NCBI GenBank assembly: GCA_963969365.1
Contig: OZ017763.1
Coordinates: 620,001 to 684,000 of the forward strand
Source: Asterochloris sp. CNOR1
Taxonomy: Eukaryota > Chlorophyta > Trebouxiophyceae > Trebouxiales > Trebouxiaceae
Direction of reading: 5' to 3'
Length of the DNA: 64,000 nucleotides
Part shown: positions 11,433 through 24,283 of the stretch, piece after piece
Numbering within the stretch: the stretch's first letter is position 1
How the letters are laid out: each line of letters opens with the position of its first letter
The notes under the pieces: generated by a model
Told to the model about the DNA's origin: nothing
The model's input: the letters and a program-made list of their open reading frames with translations, nothing else
Databases searched by the model: none
Program-made: the position numbers and the translations under genes

Positions 11433-12358
11433 CTGAACTTTAATGGCACCCTGCGACCCTCTGCAGACACAGTGTGAACCAAACGCAGTGACTGTCAAAG
11501 ATGTGAGAAACAGTATTGTGGTGAACCCCATTTCATGAGAATTTCGGTGAACTGCTTGATGATGCAAGTAAACCCAGCAATGTACTTCTGCTGGCTGATG
11601 ACATCCACATCAACATCCTGGGTCAGTGCCACAAGCTGTAAACAGGACTGTTGGGGGAAAACTACTTTGATTGAGAGTGATGCAACAGCAATAGTCAACT
11701 GGTTGGCACCCTAATGGTGACTCACCTACAGCCACCACACTTCAAATCTCAGAACTCCAGAAGCAGGGAGCAATAAAGTGACAAGCTTATCTGCAACATG
11801 CAACTCACCTACCAGATTAGGAGGGGTCTTGTCTCCACTGATCTGGCTGGAAAGTTGACCACGCGAGGCTGGGGTCACGATAATACTGACAAGCTGACCG
11901 TGCATTGCAGACTTGCGGGCCTATCAAATTGATGTGCTCCTGTTTGCTTATTGCTATCAGCCCTGTTGGCTGTACTAATGCAGCACTGCCCGGCAGGTGA
12001 CCTGTGCACATGTAGACATCGCTGCTGCCAGTTCTGCAGCAACAAGCTGCCTCCCACTTGAGGTTGCAGCAAGTCTTTTTATGGAAAATCCCTCAACAGG
12101 CCTCATTGCTTGCCACCTGCTTGCAGCAAATGAGGCACTTGAAAGGCAAAAGGCCTTGCAGACTTTGACAGATCTGCACAACATGCATACGCTTATAGAT
12201 GAAATGCAGCAGGGGCCCCTCTATGCAAAGAGGGGCCAAACAACAAAGAGGGGCCAAAGCTCTTGACGTGTACTTCACAGGTTAGACGACACAAAACATG
12301 ATGCTGGACGCAACAAGCAATGGCTTGCGGTCTGGCAGCCAAGGGCAGCCATAGTCCA
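11433..12358. other. Convergent 3' intergenic region (PSBS / PLPBP)
   Basis: It holds the 3' UTR of PSBS, with the chlorophyte-type polyadenylation motif TGTAA at 11637-11641, and the 3' UTR of the minus-strand PLPBP gene. No other gene is apparent. A short duplicated AGAGGGGCCAAA motif lies at about 12230-12260. Confidence 0.55.
11637..11641 (+). promoter_or_regulatory. TGTAA polyadenylation signal of PSBS
   Basis: TGTAA is the canonical poly(A) signal of chlorophyte nuclear genes. It lies 205 nt after the PSBS stop codon. The assignment is by position and motif only. Confidence 0.5.
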
Positions 12359-15055
<2,697 letters not shown>

Positions 15056-16376
15056 GCGAGCACTTGCCTTGAAATGCAGGTTGCTGGAGAAGGCAAGTAG
15101 ACCCAGAAGGCCAACGTGAACAGCCAGACACTGATTGACAGGGCCGCTCAGCTATGCCCAGAAGCAGATCATCACGTAGAAAGGACATTAGCTATTGGGT
15201 GACTCCCTGGCAGAGCAAACACTGCATGCCCAGCAGGCAAGCAGACAGTCCACCCCTGTATGCTGTGACTGACATCACGGTTGGCAAACAGGCCAGATCA
15301 GGAGCGGCAAAGCAGAACGGGCTGCCTGAGCCAAATGAGCGAGCACGTCAACAAGAGGGCCTTTCCAGGCAATGCAGGCAGCAAACAGACAGCAGACCTG
15401 CCTGGATCAGCAAGAAACGCAAGGTAATTAGGCTGCAATCCTGTTGCACCACTGCTCATGCTCTCTGCTGACCTGCAGAGTTGGGCTGCCTGCAAGCTGC
15501 ATTATGTGGTTTGAGTTCATGATGCTCCTGGCAGACCTAGAGGTGCACACACTTGCAGACACCAGAGGCAAATGGCAGCACTCGCAGGCAAGGTGAGCGG
15601 GACGCCCCACTACTGAAAAGCCCACAGCAAAAAGCAGCTGAGCACGATGGGCTGGACCAGTCAGAATCAGGGGCTGCCAGCCAGTGCCAGAACCCCCCAG
15701 CAGAGCCAGCGCTGTGCATGGATGGCGCTGCCTGCATCGCTTTCCTGCCAGACGGCAGCCTCTCAGGTTAGGCATGTGCAGCACTTGGGTTGGCATCTGT
15801 GCCACAAGGCCTTAGAGACAGCCCCAGCGCCAGTCCCTTGAGGCTGCCTAGGTCAAGAAGGTACCAGATTGCTCACACATCTGCTCCAAACAGTGCTGTG
15901 CAAGACTGGCCCAGCACAAGCTCGCTGCGGCGCAGAGCATGCCCCTGGCCTGTTGCTTATTGGTGGGTGGGGCCTCAAAGGACTGTGGCTGTGCTGAACC
16001 CCTTCAGCACAGCGTCCCTGCCTGCACATGGTGCCAGAGCCACACAGGACGCCTTGTCAGGCACAAGCCCACTATCTCAAAGTCCGAGGGCAGCGGCCTG
16101 CTGCACATGGCTGCTGTGCAGGCCAAGATATGAAGGAGCTGCCAGCACCACCCGAGCATCTTGCACCAGCCCCTCTGCTCAACCTGTATGGGCCGCCATG
16201 CAGGCCAGCATGATGGACGCATTACAGCGCACCTTGCAGTGCGCATGCATTGCAGAGTCATACAGCCTTGCCGGTGTGCCGTGCAGACAACGTGGTGACC
16301 AATGCCTGCACAGTCATAGCTGCTCTGCAATGTGCCATTGGGATGGCTCCATTAAAAGCAGGTCGATGCTGTGCAG
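15056..16376. other. No assignable gene; short coding-like patch near 15.6-15.8 kb
   Basis: A plus-strand patch reads CMDGAACIAFLPDGSLS before a possible GT donor near 15769, but no family could be recognised and no connected exon chain could be built. Confidence 0.3.
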
Positions 16377-17512
16377 GCCACGTGGTGGACAGAGCCACAC
16401 GGCGGTGCCTGGGCATCATGGGCCGCCAGATCACTGAGGACAGAGAATGCCAGCAGGGGGAGGACTGGCATTTGCTGCACCTCACGCTGATCGACTTCAC
16501 TTCAGGCAGGTGCGCCCCAGTAGCAGCTGGTGGTAGGCTCCAGATTTTGTGACCTGGCTTTCCCCTCAGCAGGCCGGAGGCATTCTGGGGAGAATCATGT
16601 CACAGGGTGCTGCCTTGTCACTGCTGCAGACCACAATGATCTGGCTACATACAGCTCTGAACGGTGCTGTGCAATCCCGCCAATTCCTTCTGCTCAAGGT
16701 TGCCTGATGGCTGAACGACTGCCACCTGCGCAGGTCCACTGCCAGGGGCCAGGCCAAAGGTGGCATGGTCGAGCGACTGCAGGTGTACTGATGCCTGATG
16801 CCTGCAGAAACAATGTGCGCAGCACAACCACAATGCCCAGGTCAAACACTCTGCTGTGGCTCCTGCCTTCCAGTGAGACAGCCTAGTTTGCAGAGGTTTG
16901 CAGTGGGTGTGCATGCAACGCTGTTGCTCTTGATCAAATGGCTACCCTGCAGGATGATACTGTGCTTTGCTTTGCAACATGTCAGCATGTAGGCACACAC
17001 CCCTGCCTTCAGCTGCATTGTTGTGCTGCCCTGCAGGGGGTGAGCTGAGCCGCAGAGCACATGGGCAACAGATTGAGCATGCCCCGCGGGATGACTACCC
17101 TGAGATTGCCCTGCAGGGATGTCACCCTTGCTGCAGAGAAGGTGGGGGGCGATGCAGCCCGGCTTCACGGCCCCCTGCCAGAGCTGGAGTCGGGGGAGCT
17201 GCAGCTGCCAACAGGGGCTGAGCCAGGTTGCCTCCATGGCGGTGTGGCGCTGGACTTTGCCTGCGAGGTCATCCTGGTGGGTGGCTACAGTCTGAGGTGG
17301 ATGTACTTCTGGAAGGTATTGTTGCTGCTGCTGCTGGGGGGCCAGTACTGAGCTGCAACTGCTAGGAAGGGCTGCAGAAGGTGCCTTACTGGCAGCGTAG
17401 CCCTCAAGGTCCTCCTGTTGAGTTCCTGCTGCACAGTCTTCATGCAGGACGGAAGTGACTGCCGCACAGTCTGGGGGTGGGAGGCAGACAGCATCTTCCT
17501 GATCAAGGGTAA
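16377..17512 (+). CDS. Unidentified gene, partial exon set
   Basis: Three plus-strand patches look coding. 16377-16509 reads VVDRATRRCLGIMGRQITED and on to LLHLTLIDFTSG. About 17110-17317 contains ELESGELQLPTGAEPG and GGVALDFACEVILVGG, ending FWK before GTATTG. 17447 to about 17509 contains TVWGWEADSIFLIKG. The splice phases between the first and second patch do not join, so at least one exon is missing or the model is wrong. I do not recognise a family. The Trp-rich end suggests a globular domain, nothing more. Confidence 0.35.
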
Positions 17513-19576
17513 CTGTGAGGCTTTGAGAGCATTTCTGGATGGGCGCTGCTACATAGCCTTGAGTGCATCTGCCTGTTGGGACTTTGGAACAGCCTGGGGA
17601 GTGTCTACCTTGTGCGGCAACTGGGTGTGACTTCATGATGCGGCTCTGTTGAGCAAAGGACAGGTGATACACAGGCACACGACCTCGTGCCTTCCAGTGT
17701 GCTGTGATTGACCGCTTCACAGCCCTGCGACTGCTTGCCTGGGCGGTCTTTGAAAGAATACATGCCCAAGTCCACAGCCTCGAGGTTGCCTGCCCGGTGA
17801 CGCACTGCTTGATGGTGGCTGCTGCACAGCTGTGAGGCTGCCTTTGTGGTCACTAGAGGTGACAGGTGCACAGCCATGAGGCTGCCCGCCCAGTGACGTA
17901 CTGCCAGGTGAGTGACTGCTGCCCAGCCGCAGGGGCTTCTCACTGGAGGGTTAGTCCTCAGGGACGGCCACGCATAGCCCCGAAGGAGTCGTCTTTCCTT
18001 GCATCATTGGCATACTATGGGATTTCTGCAGGGGCAGGTGCATCAGCCTCTGGTCTGTAGGGTTGAAAGTGCCTGCCAGGTAATGATGTGCCCTCTGGCC
18101 GCAGCAGAACGCAGTAGATCTTATGCCAGCCACAGTAATGCCCAATATTACTATGACTTTCGGCCATTGCCTTGTTGGCAAAGCCAACCTGGCTGCACCC
18201 CATGCGTGCAGGCAGACAAAGCAGCAGAGCTCCACCTTGCCCAGGCAAATGCTGCACTTGTGGGATGCAATGCGATTGTCAACAAGGGCCGCTTAACAGT
18301 CACAGCCCTGGCGTGGGAGCATGAGAGGCCCAAGCCATGTAAGAGTGGTGCAGCAGCCAATTTGTTCACACCAGCTGGAGTGCAGGCCGGGTGACTGACA
18401 TGACAATGACAGAGAGCAGCCCGCCACTCAATAGCAGAGCAGAGCTGTTCTGGACCCCTGGTGCCTTTGGAGGCATCACTGTTCTGTATAGTCTCTGCGT
18501 GAGCGTGAGCACCCTGTTCAACTCCTCTGTTGCATGCGGAACAGCTTACTAAAAGCGTGACCAGAATGGGTGGAGTGGAATGATCATTGATCAAGGAGCT
18601 GGGGCTAGACTGCCAAGAACTGACACAGAATGATTTCTTGCAAGTCGATCTGTCTACAGCTCCATTGATTAGGTTACGGCCTGATGGTCTCATGCAGCAG
18701 GCGATTGTCAGGCTGGATTGCAGTGCATTTGAAAGTGGCAGCCTTGATCTGGCTGCTGCTGCAGGCCTTCGCTGCTGCCCGCAGCACAACGCCCGAAAAG
18801 CGAGGGGGATCTCCCAAAGGGGTCAATGCGTGGGTGGCTTCAGCTTGCAGCACCTGCTTTGCAAATCACGTGCCAGCCCTTGATGACTGATACTGCCCAC
18901 TGTCAGACGTAACAGGTCTGCAGACTCCACCCATGTGTGTATTTAATGCTGGCACTGCCGCAAAGATCTGGGCACAGCTGCGATCTGGATCCTTGGGAGC
19001 CGGGATGTTTTGGCAGGAGAGATCTGCACAACCCTGGACATGACTGGGACAGTTGAAATGGCAGAGGCCAGGCTGACATGCCAAGCAGAGGGCAGCCCCA
19101 GCCCAGCAGCACAGACCAGGAGTCCCACACCCCCAAAGCGTGAGCAGCAGATGGTCCATGCCAGATGTCTCTCATGCAAACACTACCCCTTTCAGTGAAA
19201 GGATGCTGCAAAGTGGGAAGGGCAGCAATCCAATCATCAGGCTCACTCTCAGCCTGTGATGCCGCAGCACTGGTTTCAGATCGGCCGGTGCCTGGCAACC
19301 ATCAGGCCTCACGTTGTGAGAGAGAGGACGCCAATGCTGTCAAGACAAATGGCGTGGATGGGAGCTCTCTTAAGGTGAGGGACTGTCTGGTCAAAGACAT
19401 TGTGGAGGCTGCATGCAAAGTCACAAGATGCTTGATCTGCTTCTGCAGTACAGTATTCTGTGGCAGGTGAGATTGCCGTTCCTTTGCAACCACCCGCAAT
19501 TGTACAAAGCGCGCAGGTCGCGGTAAGCACCCTCAAAGTCTTCGTCACCTGCTGAGGACATGATTTGCAGGGATCC
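17513..19576. other. No firm gene; possible minus-strand exons
   Basis: Minus-strand readings around 18.85-18.68 kb (SGVVLRAAAKACSSSQIKAA), 19.05-18.9 kb (DLSCQNIPAPKDPD) and 18.08-17.95 kb (TFNPTDQRLMHLPL, ending at a stop at 17951) have coding-like composition. I could not connect them or name a family. Alternatively this is intergenic DNA upstream of the ankyrin-like gene. Confidence 0.3.
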
Positions 19577-20302
19577 ATGGATATAGTCCAGACGCAACTT
19601 TCACACACCTCGCAAATGCCTCAGCAATTGTCCTTCCCTCCCGACATCATTCACCGCCATCTAGCACAGGAAGGATGCCAAACCCACATGTTGGAGTATA
19701 TTCGTGCTCATCACCCCCCTTGTGACTGGAGCGCGTGGACATGCGTAACAGCTGCTAGAGGAGGCCACCTTGAAGTTCTGAGGTGGCTGCGAGCCCAGGA
19801 GCCACCATGCCCTTGGGACGCCGTCACCTGCTCCGCTGCAGCATCGGCTGGGCATCTGCCGGTGCTGGAATGGCTTCGCAGCCAGGCGCCTCCTTGCGAC
19901 TGGGACGAGTGGACATGTGCTGGTGCAGCTAGAGGAGGTCATCTGCAGGTGCTGGAGTTCCTTCGCAGCCAAACTCCGCCATGTCCATGGGACCCGAACA
20001 CATGCGAAGCTGCAGCTGAGACTGGCCATCTGCCAGTGCTGAGGTGGCTCCGCCGCCCCCATGCGCAATGCCCCTGGGACAAGAGGACATGCTGGGCAGC
20101 AATCTACAGAAAGCACCAGGATGTGATGAGCTGGTCCCTCCTCCATGACTGTCCCGTGGATGAGCATCCAGGTCTGATGAGGCTTCAGAGGCGACTGACC
20201 TTCTTGGCTTGTGTGTGCCATGGGGGAAACCCTTCCCAGCGCATGGACCCCTTCCGCAGATGCCCCCGCGACATCACTCTTTTGATTGCTCGTTACCTGT
20301 AG
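19577..20302 (+). CDS. Single-exon ankyrin-like repeat protein
   Basis: An uninterrupted 241-residue ORF from the first in-frame ATG. Five consecutive 29-residue repeats have the pattern CPWDxxTCxAAAxxGHLxVL followed by WLRxxxPP: CDWSAWTC, CPWDAVTC, CDWDEWTC, CPWDPNTC and CPWDKRTC. Units starting CDW and CPW alternate in the first four, and the fifth is degenerate. The GHLxVLxWL core is that of ankyrin-type helical pairs found in large families in algae, oomycetes and large DNA viruses of protists. They are thought to act in protein binding, with no known partner here. The C-terminus (CPRDITLLIARYL) is hydrophobic. The absence of introns stands out in a window where every other resolved gene is split into many exons, and suggests recent arrival or retroposition. 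Confidence 0.85.
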   Translation: MDIVQTQLSHTSQMPQQLSFPPDIIHRHLAQEGCQTHMLEYIRAHHPPCDWSAWTCVTAARGGHLEVLRWLRAQEPPCPWDAVTCSAAASAGHLPVLEWLRSQAPPCDWDEWTCAGAARGGHLQVLEFLRSQTPPCPWDPNTCEAAAETGHLPVLRWLRRPHAQCPWDKRTCWAAIYRKHQDVMSWSLLHDCPVDEHPGLMRLQRRLTFLACVCHGGNPSQRMDPFRRCPRDITLLIARYL

Positions 20303-21085
20303 AATGGCTAGATTGCCGTCATTACCATCTGACACCATGCCCATGCCCACGACCTTGCTGACCTGAAACACATCCTTACCGCCAAATTGGATTTGTAGAG
20401 CTTGCATCCAAGTCGCAGGCCACTCAGCTGGGGAACCTTTTGTGCATCAGGCGTCATGCAACATGAAGCTGTTTGTTAGGAATGAGATGCCTGTTCATCG
20501 TTGTGTGACTTTAAATTGCTGGATTGCATAGAATGGCAGGCTCGATCAGTGCCCTTCTGTGCAGGTAGTGTGCTCGAGTCTCCCTGTTGCTTCCCCTCTA
20601 GCCCTCATGGTCAGATGAGGCAAACTTCATGGGGCAGCCCGCAACTCTGTTATGCCTTTCATTGACGATTGCGCTGCACTATGCACCTTGCTCCGTGCGG
20701 TTAGTGCACAGCTCCTGCAAGGCATTCCCATGACGCCTGCTCACTGACGGCACCCTGCAACGTTGCCAGATACCGCAGCTGTGGTCAAACCTCATGGTCG
20801 GACACATTTGCTGCTCTGTGCGCACGTATACCTGCTAATAAGTTGAGCAAGAAGGTACGCGCGTTGCCTGAGCATTGCATGTCCATCACATGCACAGCCT
20901 GCAGCCATGAATACCGCCATGGACACCCCTTGCACCATTGCACCCTGGCATGCCAATTCATATCTGTCTAGCAAGAGCTTCCAGTTGAATATAAACGGTC
21001 CGAGCAGGAAGCCCTATGTACTCCAGCTCGCACATGACCTGCCTGCAGGAGCTAGGAAAGTGCAGGTGTTTCTTGCAACCACATC
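20303..21085. other. Intergenic region
   Basis: It contains the ankyrin-like gene's 3' flank and the upstream flank of the next plus-strand gene. I see no exon, repeat or RNA gene in it. Confidence 0.5.
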
Positions 21086-24000
21086 ATGGAGGTCCAGGAC
21101 CTGCGTGAACTGGCTGGCCAGTTCTACAGCGGGGACCTGGACTTCAATGGGCTGAATGAGCGTGTTACTACCTGCCTGCAGCAAAGCCCAGCCATCAGCG
21201 GTAAGTTGACAACAGCCTGCGCAGTTCTGAGCTGGTTGCAGAACACGCCTGTAGCAGGGCATGACAACCGGCGGGCGGATTTGATAGAAGCCTGTGCTGC
21301 CTTGAAGCAAGCCAATGGCAGCTGGTTTTCAGCGGGTGGCAGCTCGCTTGCCGTAAGGCATGGTAGATTGTGTTGAGCTGGCAGCAGCCCTGCGCTACCC
21401 TGAACAGTTCTGATGGCTGCACAGTGACCTCTGCGATTCTGGCGTGCTCCTGTTGGCACAAATCCCACTTGAACCCTTCATCTCTAGCCCTAAAGTCAAG
21501 TACTCTCCGTTGTGGCGCATGTGTGCTGCATGCACTCCTCAGAGCCGGCCCTCGTCGCTTTGCATGACACTCAGGTAACATGCAAGCCTCGGGCCAGTTG
21601 TGGCATCTGTGCGTCTGCCTGCTGTACTGGGTGGAGCTCTGGCCGCATGTCTGCACCCCATTGTCAGGCACAAGCCATCCTTTACAACACCAGCACCAGC
21701 TGTTGAGTATCTGTTTCAGTTGCTCGTTTGCTGGGCATCAACCAGCAACCTCACACAGACCTCTCTGCACTTCCCTCCCTCTCACACATAGGTCACTAAG
21801 CTGGTCCGCGGCAGACTTTGGCCTGCACTGACCATCTGCACTGCACGTTGGCCCTGTTGCAAGAACCCTGATTTTGTGCTTGCTGCAACAGGCGCTTCAT
21901 GCAGCCACACCTACCCAGAGCTGAGTGCCTGCGGCACTTTCAGCAGCATGCAGCGTGCTCCTGCCCGCAGTTGCTGCACTGTCTTTGTCCAGCCCTGCAT
22001 CCCTTTGTACAGCCCCGCATCCTATCGCCAGGTTGCAGTCTCTTTCTCATCAGCTCTGCACGCACGTTGCCCTGCACCAGATCCTCTCAAAGTGTCCTGC
22101 AGGCTTACGTGCAGCATTCAGCCTCAGCTGACTGCAGTGAGCGCTGCAAACCCCCACTCCTACCCTGCACTGAGGTGCACTCTGCCCTGCTCTGCAGGCT
22201 TCTACTGGGCATCTGGGCTGCCCTCACTGGTCTGGGTGCTGCACCCACTGGTCAGTGTGAGACTGGTCAACAACTATGGTCGAGGATGGTGCGGCGACCT
22301 AACCCTGATTAGCATGTGGCATGCCCGGAGAGGAGGGCCATTCGCACACCACGGAGCCCTCAACCTGTGGTGGCACCCCTCGCCTGGGGCTTGTGCCATC
22401 GAGCTCAGGCGCCAGGCAAGAAATCCAAGACTGCTGGCTCAGTACCTCGCTGAGCACAACAGTGATGCGGATCAGGTGCAGGGTGCACTGGCCAGCCTGC
22501 GGCAGGTGCTGACCTGGGACGGCTCAGAGGACTGGAGCCCCATGTGAGTAGGCGTGGCCAGGGACGTCACCGTTTGGAGTTGCTGCTGCGGTGCCTGTGC
22601 ATTCCTCTGCGCTGTGCTGCCCCTCCCTGTGTGGCCAGGTGGCAGTGGCAGCAGCTGAATGCTGTCGGGCACATCCTGTTTGGGCGGGGGAAGGTGCCTA
22701 CCTGCATCTGCGCTGGCTACAGCTGCAGAGTCACGTCAGACGGTCAATCTGGTCAAGGAACAGGCTGAGTCCTGCACCCTCAATTGCAACGGACCTGCCT
22801 GGCGCCCTGTACGTTCGACCGAGCTGCAGCTAACATTGTCCCACCCATGTCTGTGAATCGCCCCCAGGTGACAGGCCTTCCCGCCCACTAAAGCTGCTAG
22901 CGCCCCAAGTCTGCTCACATGCCTGCAGGTGGCATGATGCCGCATCCCTCACCTATGTGGGGAACCTCATGGATGCACAGCTGCTGGTGCTGAGCACCAA
23001 TCTGTCTTGCCATGAGGTGGCACAGCTCACAGGCATGGGCGTCGAGGGGCCAGACTCACGCGTCATCCGCTTCAGTCAGCTGCTCACACTGTGCCAGGTG
23101 GGCCCCATTGCACCTGACGCCTGACATCTGCAGGTGGTGACGGACTGTCACGCAGCTGCACAGTCACCTAAGCTGCAGGTGGAGGGGCTGGCATGGCTCG
23201 TCAAAGCTGTCGCATGCGCACCTGTACCTTCTGAGGTGCTGAAATCCATGCTGCCGGCGTCCCAGAGGGGACCCCAGACATTGCCACACCTGCCTGCCGA
23301 CAAGGGCTTTGCGCACTTCAGAAGCGTTGCCTGGCTTCACCCCTGCTGACTTCTCACCTGGGACCCTTGGCAGCGTGGGACTCTGGCCCAAGTCTTGCAC
23401 AGCTGTGAACCGCATCCTGGACGCTGTCAGCTATCAAACTGTGTCTGCTGCATGCCTGTTTGCAGGTAGAAAGGATGTACACGATGGGCAGGGGGCAGGT
23501 CAAGGGCGTCGTCCTGAACATCCAGAATGTGCACTGGGTGTTGGTGGACTTCTGGGGCTACAATCTGCAGGCCGAATGGGCCTTCACCGACAGCGTCCTG
23601 TGGGCACTGGCGCTCATGTACCAGCCAGCTGCTGGACTGCAGGTGAGCTGTGATGCTGCATGTTGTCCAGCCGGCAATGCCTTTCATGCACAAGCAGGCC
23701 GCGATTGGGCAGCAGGGGGCTGCCCAGTGCTGTGCAGGGTCTCATGAGCGCTGCCCAGCCTGCACCAGGAGGCTGCAGACGAGGAGCAGGTAAGCTGCAG
23801 GGCTGTGTGCCATCCGATGGACGCTGCCCTCAACATATCAGCAGGAATGCACTGGGCGACATCTGGGTTTTATGTGTGCTATCATGGGGACGCGCCGCCT
23901 TTCCTGCTACTGCTGGGCAGCGCTGGGCTGCTCATGAGTCAGGCAGGCTGCCATCTTTTGACACTGACGGTCACCCACAGTCAGGACAGCGTGGGGCTGA

Positions 24001-24096
24001 TGGAGGGCTGCATGGTCCTGCCTGCTGACGGGGCCCTCTGCCCTCCTGCAGCAGGATGACCAGCCTGGGGCTGAGCTCCATGACTTTGCCGAATGA
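21086..24096 (+). CDS. Unidentified multi-exon protein
   Basis: Exons that look secure are 21086-21200 (MEVQDLRELAGQFYSGDLDF), about 22195-22543 (ALASLRQVLTWDGSEDW), 22639-22693 (QLNAVGHILFGRGK), 22929-23097 (NLMDAQLLVLSTNLS, then RVIRFSQLLTLCQ), 23134 to about 23300 (VEGLAWLVKAV), 23466-23642 (VVLNIQNVHWVLVDFWGYNL), a 21-nt microexon at 23769-23789 (EAADEEQ) and 24052-24096, which ends in TGA after GAELHDFAE. Most junctions agree in phase; one exon between 22.69 and 22.93 kb and one between 21.2 and 22.2 kb are missing from the model. NVHWVLVDF faintly recalls the histidine motif of Ulp1-type peptidases, but no catalytic cysteine motif was seen, so no function is assigned. Confidence 0.6.
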
Positions 24097-24283
24097 GCAG
24101 AGGGGGCTTTGGCAGTTGGCAGACCCCGTTCTTTGCTGCCACAGCTTTGTGCAGCTTCAGGGGTCCAAGTGAGCAGTGTTGCAGCAGCATAGCATTTCTG
24201 CAATTCAGATTTTGACTCTGCTGCTCCTGCAGTGTACTGCTGCCTTGAGCTGTCTTCTCTGTTTGACGCTTGTGCCACCGCCC

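Noticed and set aside
16842-17720. 292-codon open frame on the minus strand
   Set aside because: Composition is typical of non-coding CTGCAG-rich DNA, no domain is seen, and plus-strand patches in the same place look more protein-like.
19661-20407. 248-codon minus-strand frame opposite the ankyrin-like gene
   Set aside because: It is the antisense of the 29-residue repeats and has no domain of its own.
23466-23642. Ulp1-type peptidase
   Set aside because: Only the HWVL word fits; no following acidic residue and Cys motif could be placed.
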